Shown here in pieces: positions 33,168-42,161 of a stretch of 59,920 bases of DNA; the stretch's first letter is position 1; the number at the start of each line of letters is the position of its first letter. The DNA is from FEN-1297 sp046705645 (GTDB taxonomy: Bacteria; Bacteroidota; Ignavibacteria; Ignavibacteriales; Ignavibacteriaceae). A program made the position numbers and the translations under genes. The notes under the pieces are model-generated. The model was not told where the DNA came from. It saw only the letters and a list, made by a program, of their open reading frames with translations, and searched no databases. The stretch lies in the NCBI GenBank assembly GCA_046705645.1, contig JBJKQE010000198.1, positions 1-59,920 of the forward strand, in the 5' to 3' direction.

Positions 33168-36100
33168 TTAACTACTTTTGTATTTGGGCAAAGTAAATAT
33201 AACTGAAGTACCCTCCCCTTCTTTGCTGACAATCCGAATTTTTCCTCTCTGCATTTCAATTAATTCTTTGGAAAGACTTAAACCAAGACCGGTACCTGCT
33301 TCATTGTTTGTACCCTTTGTTGTAATTTGTGAATCCGGACTAAGTAAACCAGATAGCATTTCTTTTTCTATTCCTACTCCATTATCTTGAATTACAATTT
33401 CAACAAATTTGTTATTTGTTTTCTCAATATCAATAGAGAGCTGATTATCCAAATCCTTTGAATAGATATTAACTTCGCCTCCGACCGGTGTAAACTTTAA
33501 TGCATTAGATATCAGATTCCTAAAAATAATGTCGAGCATATTTCTATCGGCCCAAACGTTTATATTATTCTCAATATTAATCTTTAATGAGATGGATTTG
33601 TGCTCAGCATTTGCTTTCAACAGACTTATAGATTCATTCACACAATGAAGCAGGTTTTCATTCGAAGGTGAATATTTTATTTTTCCTTCTTGAACTAAAG
33701 ACCATTCAAGAAGATTATTTAAAAGTTTATATAAATTATTAGTAACATTATTAATATTCTTGGCAGATTGCTTTATCTCTTCCGTCTCCAATTGATCAAT
33801 ATTATTTGAAAGTAAATCCGTAAAACCGAGCAAGCCGGTAAACGGACTTCGTAAATCATGAGCAAGTACAGAGAGAATTTTATCTTTATGTTTATTAAGA
33901 CCTTTCAATTCTATTTCTGATTTTGTTAGTTTTTCTACTAACACGGCCTGTTTAAAATTTACATCTTCTAATTCTTCTTTTTTCGAATTTAATTCTTTAG
34001 TCCTTTCAGTTACAACCTCCTCAAGTTTTTTATTCCTTAATCTAATTGCTCTAACTCTTAATTGGGAAATAATAAAAAGAATGGCAGCTAAGAATATTAA
34101 TGCAATCACTCGGAACCAAACTGTTTCCCAAAAAGGCGGCAGAATAATTATATTTATAGCTGCAATATGACTACTCCAGACACCATCGTTGTTTGTTCCT
34201 TTTACCAGCAGAGTATATTTCCCGGGCGAAAGATTTGTAAAAGTAACTTCATTATTGGTGCCTTTATCGATCCACTTATTGTTTAATCCCTTTAACATAT
34301 ATGCAAATTTATTTTTATTGGGATCTGTATAGCTTAATGCTGAAAAAGTAAAAGAGATTATGTTGTCTTTATAACTCAGCCTAATTTGATTTGTCTTCCA
34401 AATTGATTTTTTAAGTTTAATCTGCCCGTTATAATCTTTAAATGATGTAAAGACAACTTGAGGATTATATAAATTGTATTTTATTGAATCAGGGAAGAAG
34501 CTATTGATTCCGCTTTTCCCGCCAAAATACATCTTGCCATTATTACTTTGAAAAAACGCACCTTGATTAAATTCATTACTTTGTAATCCATCGCTCTGAT
34601 TATAATTATGAAACCTTTGCGCAGCAATATTAAATTTAGACAAACCGTTGTTGGTACTAAGCCAAAGATTTCCTTTTTTATCACCAAGTGCGCTGTAAAC
34701 TTCATTGTTGGCAAGTCCGTCTTTTTCATTGTAATTTATAAAATCCATTTTTTTTGTATTTAACCTACTAAAACCACCACCTGCCGATGTAATCCAAATC
34801 GTGCCACTCGTATCACCGGGGAATTGATATATGTCTAAAATAATATTATTACACAGACTGTTATTATTATTTGCTTCATGGACAAAGTGTTTGAACCTTT
34901 CTGTTTTAGTATCAAAGCGGTCCAACCCATTGCCATTCGTACCAATCCATAGAATTCCCCGGTTATCGAAGAATAAATAATTTATATTATTATCACTTAT
35001 ACTATTGGAATTATCCGGATTATGTATATAATGAGTGAAATTCTTTGTGCTCGGATCAAACTTATCCATTCCTGACCCATTAAGTCCCAGCCAAATATTA
35101 CCGGCTTTATCACTAGTTATTGAACTAATATAATCGGAGCCAAGGTTATTATTATTATTAACTTCATGCTTAAAATGGTAAAAAGTATTAGTATTAGCAT
35201 TAAACTTATCTAATCCTTCTGTTGTACCAAACCAGATAAATCCCTTTTGATCTACAAAAATAGCATTGATAAAATTTTGTGTAAGACTGTTTTCAGATTT
35301 GGTATGTAAGTATTGCGTAAACTTGCCGGTTTTTTCATTCACTTTAATTATCCCGTCATAAAAGCTTCCCACCCATAAATTATTAAGGTTATCTTTATAA
35401 ATAGCACTAATATCATTCTCTTCCATTTTGTTTCCAAGTTTATCATCAATCATAATAAGACCAAATGATTTTTTCATATTGTCATATTTATAAATACCGG
35501 AAGTAAAGGTACCTATCCACAAAAGTCCTTCTCTGTCCTCTAATAAACACCTAATTTGCTTATCGCCAGCCTCATTAGAATTTACAACAGAATTTCCAAA
35601 TTCTATGAAAGCTTTGTTGACGGGATCATAATAACTTAATCCATTATTTTTGGTTCCAATCCAAACGATCCCTTTTTTATCAACATATACAACACTTATA
35701 GAATCCGAGTTTATGCTTTTTTTATCAGTAATGGAGTGAATAAAATGAATGAAAATATTTGATTGGACATTTAATTTGTTTAATCCACTGAAAGTACCAA
35801 TCCATAGATTGCCTAATTTGTCCTGGGTAATAGAATTAATTTTTTGCCCTAAGATTGAATTTTTTTCATTTGAATAATGAATAAAATGCCTAAACGTTTT
35901 TGTTTTGGGATTAAATAAATCCAATCCCTTATCGGTACCAGCCCAAAATCTGTTTTGAGAATCGACAAAAATAGAAATTACAAAGTTGCTTAATAAACTG
36001 GATTTATTCTTGTCGTTATGAAAATAATTAATGAATTTATTTTTGCTACTTTCGAAATAATTTAATCCATTAATTGTTCCTATCCATAGGTTGCCTAAGG

Positions 36101-36563
36101 AATCCCCAGTAATTGACGATATACGATTCGAAGATATGCTTTTGGGATCATCAGGATTATTTTTGTAGGATGTAAAACTACCTGTTTCAGGATTATATTT
36201 ATTTAATCCATCGTCTGTTCCTGACCATACATTACCATATTTATCCACATAAATACAGTAGATGTAATTATCAGAAAGGGATGATGAATCATCAGGGATA
36301 GGTTTGTAGACAACAAAATTATACCCATCGTACCTATTAAGTCCATCTTGCGTGCCGAACCACAGAAAACCGCTGCTATCTTGAGCTATGGTTAATACTG
36401 TACTTTGAGAAAGTCCTTGTTCAATGGATAAATGACCTAAACGAATACTTTTTACTTGTGTAAAAGAATTAGAACAGTTGAATATTAAAACTAAAAAAAA
36501 TAATAAATTACGGCACAAATTCCCAGGAATCCCACTAATTATTTTATACAAACCAATATACAT
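33168..36563 (-). CDS. Two-component sensor histidine kinase with beta-propeller sensor
   Basis: A 1131-residue membrane sensor. A signal or anchor segment (about 15-38) is followed by some 14 Reg_prop blades (repeats such as DKxGNLWIGTxxGLNK, about 45-690), forming two seven-bladed propellers, and a Y_Y_Y domain (about 730-790). A transmembrane helix (about 800-822), a short coiled coil, HisKA with phospho-acceptor His (LSVLAHDLRSPFTGL) and HATPase_c (DNGVGIEKEM, GTGLGLSLSKELIE) follow. It resembles hybrid sensors for polysaccharide fragments but lacks the receiver and AraC output domains, so it must use a separate response regulator, not seen next door. The downstream activase and hypD genes share its strand. 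Confidence 0.92.
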   Translation of the reverse strand: MYIGLYKIISGIPGNLCRNLLFFLVLIFNCSNSFTQVKSIRLGHLSIEQGLSQSTVLTIAQDSSGFLWFGTQDGLNRYDGYNFVVYKPIPDDSSSLSDNYIYCIYVDKYGNVWSGTDDGLNKYNPETGSFTSYKNNPDDPKSISSNRISSITGDSLGNLWIGTINGLNYFESSKNKFINYFHNDKNKSSLLSNFVISIFVDSQNRFWAGTDKGLDLFNPKTKTFRHFIHYSNEKNSILGQKINSITQDKLGNLWIGTFSGLNKLNVQSNIFIHFIHSITDKKSINSDSISVVYVDKKGIVWIGTKNNGLSYYDPVNKAFIEFGNSVVNSNEAGDKQIRCLLEDREGLLWIGTFTSGIYKYDNMKKSFGLIMIDDKLGNKMEENDISAIYKDNLNNLWVGSFYDGIIKVNEKTGKFTQYLHTKSENSLTQNFINAIFVDQKGFIWFGTTEGLDKFNANTNTFYHFKHEVNNNNNLGSDYISSITSDKAGNIWLGLNGSGMDKFDPSTKNFTHYIHNPDNSNSISDNNINYLFFDNRGILWIGTNGNGLDRFDTKTERFKHFVHEANNNNSLCNNIILDIYQFPGDTSGTIWITSAGGGFSRLNTKKMDFINYNEKDGLANNEVYSALGDKKGNLWLSTNNGLSKFNIAAQRFHNYNQSDGLQSNEFNQGAFFQSNNGKMYFGGKSGINSFFPDSIKYNLYNPQVVFTSFKDYNGQIKLKKSIWKTNQIRLSYKDNIISFTFSALSYTDPNKNKFAYMLKGLNNKWIDKGTNNEVTFTNLSPGKYTLLVKGTNNDGVWSSHIAAINIIILPPFWETVWFRVIALIFLAAILFIISQLRVRAIRLRNKKLEEVVTERTKELNSKKEELEDVNFKQAVLVEKLTKSEIELKGLNKHKDKILSVLAHDLRSPFTGLLGFTDLLSNNIDQLETEEIKQSAKNINNVTNNLYKLLNNLLEWSLVQEGKIKYSPSNENLLHCVNESISLLKANAEHKSISLKINIENNINVWADRNMLDIIFRNLISNALKFTPVGGEVNIYSKDLDNQLSIDIEKTNNKFVEIVIQDNGVGIEKEMLSGLLSPDSQITTKGTNNEAGTGLGLSLSKELIEMQRGKIRIVSKEGEGTSVIFTLPKYKSS

Positions 36564-36876
36564 TATTTAATTGTTTTAATAAACAAAAAAATGGCAAATC
36601 CTCTCCGACATAATGCTCCTAAATCATAATCGAGCAATGAATTGGAAAGTTGAGAGATGCAAATACATTAGTATAATTTTGTTTTAAAACGAATACCCAG
36701 CTATAATCCATTATATTTTATATCTTATGATATATTAGCACCTAACTCATAAAATTATAAAATATTTGTAAATTGGTATTTGAGAAAAGTCTGAGAGAAA
36801 AAGCATCAAAACATACTATTTCAAGATTTTTCCGGTAATACGCGACTTGAAGAATCTCTATTCAATAAGTAAGTTA
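36564..36876. other. AT-rich intergenic region
   Basis: No gene, repeat or RNA element recognised in these 313 bases between two minus-strand genes. The sensor kinase promoter should be in the first part. Confidence 0.5.
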
Positions 36877-38436
36877 TTATCTTCTAAAAATAAAAGGTCT
36901 ACGTTTTGTAATAAAGCTCCATTCACTGCTCCATAGCCCTAATCCTTCGGCAGTCTTTACCTGAACTCTCCAATAGTAACGCTGACCTTGTATAAAATTG
37001 TTAAATGTTTTTGTTGTATCTGTTGTCGAATAATCTTTATCGACCTTTGTAAATGAAGGGTCAGTTGATAATTCGAAATGATATACCTCCGCTTGTTTCA
37101 ATTTTTTCCATTTAAAGGTAATGCTTGTTGTATCTAGATTTGTTTGATAATTTAAGGGATAATCCAAATCGGTATAATAAGTTGTACCTTTGGAAAATTC
37201 CGGTTTAGTCCAGGTAATCCATTTGGAAAGATCAAAATTAAACGGACTGTCAGCTATGCCGCTTGTTTTAACGTTATCCTTATTAAAAAGAAACTTGTCG
37301 ATAAAAGCTTGAATTTCGGGAATTTGGCTATCCGGTACACGACAATGTAAATGCCCTCCTACAATTGAAAATCCGAATCTATCTGATATACCTAAATCAT
37401 CATAAACTTTTTTAGCTGCTTTACTGGCAGCATAACATGATTGATTTGACAGCCATGTATAATCTGTATTTGCTGTAACGAATAAAGCACGTGGAGCAAC
37501 CATGGCCATTAATTCATGGTGATCTTCAGGCATATAATACACATTATCACCGGAAAATTGACGCATATCATTTTTAAACCAATTATAATCCGTACGATCT
37601 ATATCTTCAACAGTTCCTGCAGGCTCCGTATGCGAATATCTCCAAGAAGTGGCTCCCCCTCCACCGGATTCAAGTGCAATTGTAAGTGCTATACGTTCGT
37701 CAAACGCCCCAGCGAATAAAGCCATTTTCCCCGAGTAGGAACAACCTACAACACCGATATGCTTAATATCCACAGGAAGTTTACTCTTTACCATCTCAAG
37801 ACCGTCAATTATACGACTTACACCCCATGACCATGCGCTGTATTGACCTGTATTATCCAAATTAAGATGCGGATAAAGTTTGTAATAAGGATCCGAGTTG
37901 CTGGGTTTCCAATATGAAGTTACCTGATTAGCGTCGAATTGCATCGTTATAATTTTGTGGCTCTTCAAAATATTTGAGGGAATTAGATATTTAACAGGTA
38001 TATTCATACCGATCATTACAGGGAACGGTCCGGTACCGGAAGGAAGATCAATTTTTGAAGTCAACGTCAGGATTTGTTCGTTAACCGTTACTTTAACAGT
38101 AAGCATGCTGTCGTTTTGGGAATAATTGGCATTAATAGTGTCTGGGCGGGAAGGTTTTTCACCAATCTCAAAATATTGTATTTGAGCACCGATTTCTTCA
38201 CGCTTGATCCGCCAATCGGTGTAGTATTTTATTCTGCCTCTACCGTCAGCCCATTCAAAAGGATCAGGCAAATTTTTAACTAGAGGAAGTTTTTCTAAAA
38301 TGGGCATATATGGTACAGGACAATCTGCACCTGTATTCTCTTTATTATAAACAAGTGGCCATTCTTCTTGAGCTGATGTAACAACGAATAATTGTGCAAC
38401 AAATAGAAGTGCAATTATAAGTACAATTTTTTTCAT
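36877..38436 (-). CDS. Secreted CE15-like (glucuronoyl esterase family) hydrolase
   Basis: A 519-residue exported alpha/beta hydrolase. A signal peptide covers about 1-22. The CE15-like domain (about 40-385) has the nucleophile Ser233 in GCSYSGK, ESGGGGATSWR, the HHELMAMVAPRALFVT segment and the catalytic His364 in GGHLHC. A fibronectin-III-like domain (about 425-510, SITFKWKKLKQAEVYHFEL ... YYWRVQV) follows. CE15 enzymes cut ester links between lignin and glucuronoxylan. The Arg that follows the Ser in classic members (GCSRxGK) is Tyr here, so activity may differ. There is no T9SS tail. A GGAG ribosome site precedes the ATG. Confidence 0.85.
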   Translation of the reverse strand: MKKIVLIIALLFVAQLFVVTSAQEEWPLVYNKENTGADCPVPYMPILEKLPLVKNLPDPFEWADGRGRIKYYTDWRIKREEIGAQIQYFEIGEKPSRPDTINANYSQNDSMLTVKVTVNEQILTLTSKIDLPSGTGPFPVMIGMNIPVKYLIPSNILKSHKIITMQFDANQVTSYWKPSNSDPYYKLYPHLNLDNTGQYSAWSWGVSRIIDGLEMVKSKLPVDIKHIGVVGCSYSGKMALFAGAFDERIALTIALESGGGGATSWRYSHTEPAGTVEDIDRTDYNWFKNDMRQFSGDNVYYMPEDHHELMAMVAPRALFVTANTDYTWLSNQSCYAASKAAKKVYDDLGISDRFGFSIVGGHLHCRVPDSQIPEIQAFIDKFLFNKDNVKTSGIADSPFNFDLSKWITWTKPEFSKGTTYYTDLDYPLNYQTNLDTTSITFKWKKLKQAEVYHFELSTDPSFTKVDKDYSTTDTTKTFNNFIQGQRYYWRVQVKTAEGLGLWSSEWSFITKRRPFIFRR

Positions 38437-38800
38437 TTTATCTCCAGTATTTTTGCCAGACCTACTAAACTATCTAAAATTTAAGAAAAATTATAATAAA
38501 TATATGTGATAAATTAAAATTTAATTTATCTATAGTGAATCTGGTCCTGCAAATTTACCCAAAGTGGAAATTTCCGGAGAATCAAAAGTAATATAGTCTT
38601 TCTAAAAGGTAATTCTTTTATACATACATCTTTCATTCCGATAAAGCCTAATAAAAACGAAAAATATGGATAACAAATTATATCTTAAAATTTTCAGTAA
38701 TGACAACCTCTTTAAGGATTGCCTACTATGAGGGATCGATCCCGATTTAGTCCGTTTATCGAGACAAAGGAGACTTTATCTCTTGTGTTATTATATAATA
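38437..38800. other. Intergenic region before the tRNA
   Basis: AT-rich, no ORF of useful length. A weak imperfect hairpin around 38763-38790 is visible but not assignable. It includes the promoter region of the CE15-like gene. Confidence 0.45.
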
Positions 38801-38823
38801 AAAAAACCTCTATGATGAGAGGC
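38801..38823 (-). terminator. Rho-independent terminator after tRNA-Asp
   Basis: On the minus strand GCCTCT-CATCAT-AGAGG followed by a run of seven T lies 12 bases past the tRNA 3' end. This is a good intrinsic terminator. Confidence 0.8.
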
Positions 38824-38834
38824 TTTTCATTTTG

Positions 38835-38909
38835 CGGGGCCGACGAGACTCGAACTCGCGACCTCCTGCGTGACAGGCAGGCGTTCTAACCAAGCTGAAC
38901 TACAGCCCC
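38835..38909 (-). tRNA. tRNA-Asp (GTC)
   Basis: A 75-base cloverleaf. The acceptor arms GGGGCTG and CGGCCCC pair (one G-T pair). The D-arm contains AGTTCAGCTTGGTTAGAAC. The anticodon stem CCTGC/GCAGG encloses loop CTGTCAC with anticodon GTC. The T-arm has GGTTCGA-like GAGTTCGAGTCTC. The discriminator is G, and CCA is not encoded. Confidence 0.96.
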
Positions 38910-39024
38910 AAAATTTAAGAACAAAATATAATTACTTTTAAACCTTTAATTAAAAGGTTTTCAAATATATATTTTCACAAAGCGAAAATCAAATTCAAAT
39001 TAGTTTATATCTTATTAACTTTTC

Positions 39025-40122
39025 CTACTCGCCGAATGATATGCCTACAGCTTTGGCAGCTACCACAGCTTGGTTATCAGACTTAACAAGTTTTTGCCTG
39101 GAAATGGCATCTACAATGTTTACATTTTTAACTTCCGAACCTTTGAGTGCAACCATTTTTCCAAACTTTTTTCGTGCTGCTAAATCTATTGCAAAAGCAC
39201 CAAACTTTGTCGAGAGAATTCTATCAAAAGGTGTGGGACTTCCTCCGCGCTGCAAATGGCCTAAAACTGTTACCCTAGTTTCTCTATCCGTATTTTCTTC
39301 AATTTTTTTTGCTACTACATCACCAATACCTCCAAGCTGTCTTGGATCGTGTCTTTTAATATCCTGTCCTTTTAAAACCATTTCACCATCAAGCGGCTTT
39401 GCACCTTCGGCAACACAAACAAGACTGAATTTTTTACCCATTAATTCACGTTTTAGAATTTTATCATAGACTTTTTCCCAAGAAAACGGAATTTCGGGAA
39501 TTAAAATTATATCTGCCCCGCCGGCTAAGCCGCCGTTTAATGCGATCCACCCGGCATACCTTCCCATAACTTCTACTACAATTACTCGATGATGAGATGA
39601 AGCAGTAGTATGCAGCCTGTCAAGAGCTTCAGCAACTACAAACACTGCAGAATCATGACCAAATGTCAGATCGGTGGCTTCCAAATCATTATCAATGGTT
39701 TTGGGAACGCCAACCATGTTCATACCCATTTGTCCCAGCTTATTGCAGATATGCATTGTACCGTCACCGCCAATTGCAATTAATGCATCCAAATTCCAAG
39801 CCTGATAATTTTTTAATGCTGCTTCCGATTTATTAACAATTTCTATTTTACTATCCTTTAAAATCGGCCAGTGAAAAGGATCTCCTTTGTTGGATGAACC
39901 TAAAATTGTTCCACCTCTGCCCAATATACCCGAGACATCATCGTTTTTCAACTCTCTTGCTCTCCCTTCTACCAAACCTTCAAATCCATCTATTATTCCC
40001 AGCACAGACATCCCATAATCCTGGGCAGGCTTTGTAACACCTCTAATAACTGCATTTAATCCGGGGCAGTCACCACCTCCAGTTAATATTCCTATCCTTT
40101 TAACTTTTGAACTTGTAACCAT
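39025..40122 (-). CDS. pfkA: 6-phosphofructokinase
   Basis: A 365-residue phosphofructokinase of the PfkA family, making fructose-1,6-bisphosphate in glycolysis. Motifs: GILTGGGDCPGLNAVIRG, GGDGT, PKTIDNDL, MGRYAGWIAL and GHLQRGGSPTPFDR. The Gly at the GGDG position favours ATP as phosphoryl donor, since PPi enzymes have Asp there. The Lys of PKTIDND is the form found in PPi-dependent and some ATP-dependent group members, so donor use should be considered open. It lies 29 bases after the RNase HIII gene, which suggests cotranscription. Confidence 0.95.
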   Translation of the reverse strand: MVTSSKVKRIGILTGGGDCPGLNAVIRGVTKPAQDYGMSVLGIIDGFEGLVEGRARELKNDDVSGILGRGGTILGSSNKGDPFHWPILKDSKIEIVNKSEAALKNYQAWNLDALIAIGGDGTMHICNKLGQMGMNMVGVPKTIDNDLEATDLTFGHDSAVFVVAEALDRLHTTASSHHRVIVVEVMGRYAGWIALNGGLAGGADIILIPEIPFSWEKVYDKILKRELMGKKFSLVCVAEGAKPLDGEMVLKGQDIKRHDPRQLGGIGDVVAKKIEENTDRETRVTVLGHLQRGGSPTPFDRILSTKFGAFAIDLAARKKFGKMVALKGSEVKNVNIVDAISRQKLVKSDNQAVVAAKAVGISFGE

Positions 40123-40151
40123 TATTTTTCCTTATGATAATATATCCAAAT

Positions 40152-41069
40152 TTATTTATGTATAATTTTTTTTGTTGTTTTAAAATGAATTTTAGCTAAC
40201 TCGTTGAGTTTTTCCATACCATATGTATTTTTTACATTTAGCGCAACCTTTTCAACTTCCAGTGAGGCGCCTTTGGGTAATTCCATACCCAGAACTTTAT
40301 TTTGTACGTCAAACCATTCACAAAATTTTTCTCTGGCTAATATTGAAGCAGCAGCAACAGCAGTATATCTTTCCGCTTTTGTATATTGATGCAGATTTAT
40401 ATTTTTACCCTTTGTTTGAAGTGCATCGATTATTAATCTTTCATCTCCAAACTTATCGCTAATGGCTTCAGGTGCATTCTGTTTTTCTAAAATATTCTCC
40501 AATACTTTTGCATGAGCCCAGCCTAAGATGCGATTAACATTTCCCATATTTTCAAAAAGATTATTATACTTTCCAGGACTAATAGCTATAACATCATAAT
40601 TATTTTCGACAATATTTCTTATTTCTTTAGCTATTTTTATTATAGAATTATCCGTTAACAGTTTACTATCCTTAACACCCAGCCTTTTTAAGTGTACCAA
40701 ACTTTCCTTTCTTAAATAAACGCCGGCAATAACTAAAGGACCAAAATAATCGCCTTTTCCCGATTCATCCGTACCAATATATTCTTCCGGTTCATTAAAT
40801 TGATTTTCTTCATATTCAAAAAACGATTCACCGAAAATTATTTTATTAATTAAAAAAAATAATTTACTAGATTTATCTCCTTGTAAAACTGTTTTATTTC
40901 CTTTTTTACCGAAATAAACGAGAAGTTTAACAATCTGATTATTGCTTATGATATTAACTTCAAAATTATATTGTCTTTTTACGATATCAGTAATTTTCAG
41001 TTTTTTTTGAGATAAAAGTGTGATATAATTTGAAATTGACTTAAATGCTTTTTCTTCTAATAAATTCAC
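40152..41069 (-). CDS. rnhC: Ribonuclease HIII
   Basis: A 305-residue RNase HIII. The N-terminal TBP-like substrate-binding domain (about 1-85) precedes an RNase H fold with the first active-site motif YIGTDESGKGDYFGPLVIAGV (Asp-Glu) and VKDSKLLTD. HIII is distinguished from HII by the N-terminal domain and the DESGKGDYFGP wording. It removes RNA from RNA-DNA hybrids. Convergence or overlap with other genes is not seen; pfkA follows. Confidence 0.94.
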   Translation of the reverse strand: MNLLEEKAFKSISNYITLLSQKKLKITDIVKRQYNFEVNIISNNQIVKLLVYFGKKGNKTVLQGDKSSKLFFLINKIIFGESFFEYEENQFNEPEEYIGTDESGKGDYFGPLVIAGVYLRKESLVHLKRLGVKDSKLLTDNSIIKIAKEIRNIVENNYDVIAISPGKYNNLFENMGNVNRILGWAHAKVLENILEKQNAPEAISDKFGDERLIIDALQTKGKNINLHQYTKAERYTAVAAASILAREKFCEWFDVQNKVLGMELPKGASLEVEKVALNVKNTYGMEKLNELAKIHFKTTKKIIHK

Positions 41070-41296
41070 AATTTTTAATTTTTTAAAATTTAAATTTACT
41101 TAAATCATAAATAATTATAAAATAATTTTAATCTAAACTTATTATTTATCAATAATATGACACAGTAAATTCAGTAATTTGTATAAAAATGCTAAAGGCG
41201 CGGTAAATTGCTAGTCTTTGATTTATGATATTGACATTAAACATCGATCATAGTAGTTTTAAAAAAGTAACATTAACCATATAGGAAAGACATAAA

Positions 41297-41635
41297 ATGA
41301 AATCCCTAATATCGGTACTAATAATATCTTCTGTACTATTGCTATCAATTAAAATTCAAGCTGTTCAAAAAGATTCTTCGAAAATAGGACAAAAGGTAAA
41401 TATTGCTAATATTATGGCTAATAAATTGCAGCAGAAAATTCTTCTCTCCGATAGTCAAACTTCCCAAGTAGCAGCTATTATAAATTCTTATTTAGCACTG
41501 AAAGTTAAAACCGATAATGATGCTAAAAGTTCGTTGGAGAAAGTAGTATCTTTTTTAGATAAAAGACAAAAAGCAAAATATGATATTATTAAAGATGATT
41601 GGTGGAGTTACCTGGCAAAATACATGAATAAATAA
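41297..41635 (+). CDS. Small exported protein of unknown function
   Basis: A 112-residue protein with a signal peptide (about 1-22, MKSLISVLIISSVLLLSIKIQA). The mature part is helical and Lys-rich, with the pattern QKILLSDSQTSQVAAIINSYL ... LDKRQKAKYDIIKDDWW. This is reminiscent of small periplasmic Spy/CpxP-like LTxxQ proteins, but the match is weak. AGGAAAG precedes the ATG. It stands alone, convergent with the response regulator gene. Confidence 0.7.
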   Translation: MKSLISVLIISSVLLLSIKIQAVQKDSSKIGQKVNIANIMANKLQQKILLSDSQTSQVAAIINSYLALKVKTDNDAKSSLEKVVSFLDKRQKAKYDIIKDDWWSYLAKYMNK

Positions 41636-41674
41636 AACAGTTAATTGAAGATATTATCTATAATATCTAAATGA

Positions 41675-42046
41675 TCAAGAATAAAGAATACTTTCAATCT
41701 TCGTTTTCAAATCGCTGGTTTTAAATGGTTTGATTAAATAATCATAATTAAATGAGGAATGAATTTCATTTTTTAAAGTACTGTCATCAAAATAAGAAGT
41801 TATATAAATAATAGGTACTCTTAAATTTTTCCAAATTAATTGTCCGGCTTCCAACCCGTTAAGGTCACCTTCAAGCATTATATCCATTAATATTAAGTCT
41901 GGTTTAAATTTTCTGGCAGCTTCAACAGCTTCTTCACCGGAGTGTACAACCGCTGGGACTTGATACCCGAATCCATTGACACTTTTTTTAATATCTAAAG
42001 CTATTATATAGTCATCTTCAACAACCATTATATTCTTGATTGCCAT
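41675..42046 (-). CDS. Single-domain response regulator
   Basis: A 123-residue CheY-like receiver with no output domain. It has the acidic pair (VVEDDYII), the phospho-acceptor Asp in DLILMDIMLEGDLNG, the Thr/Ser position (IYITSYFDD) and the conserved Lys in LIKPFKTSDL. It lies 115 bases downstream of the histidine kinase at 42162-43934 on the same strand and is its likely partner. The output would be by protein-protein contact. Confidence 0.92.
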   Translation of the reverse strand: MAIKNIMVVEDDYIIALDIKKSVNGFGYQVPAVVHSGEEAVEAARKFKPDLILMDIMLEGDLNGLEAGQLIWKNLRVPIIYITSYFDDSTLKNEIHSSFNYDYLIKPFKTSDLKTKIESILYS

Positions 42047-42161
42047 AAATTCCTTGCAATTTTATAAATATAGGTTGAAAATAATATAATAGCGGATATA
42101 ATATTGTGATTGAAGTGTTAAAAAGAAAATTTATTATAATTTTGTGATATATATAAATATT

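Noticed and set aside
38763..38790. Imperfect hairpin as a riboswitch or mobile-element end
   Set aside because: Several mismatches, no adjacent gene start it could control and no transposase remnant.
39041..39469. Plus-strand ORF of 142 codons opposite the phosphofructokinase gene
   Set aside because: It is the antisense shadow of a strongly conserved gene, with no ribosome site or recognisable protein.
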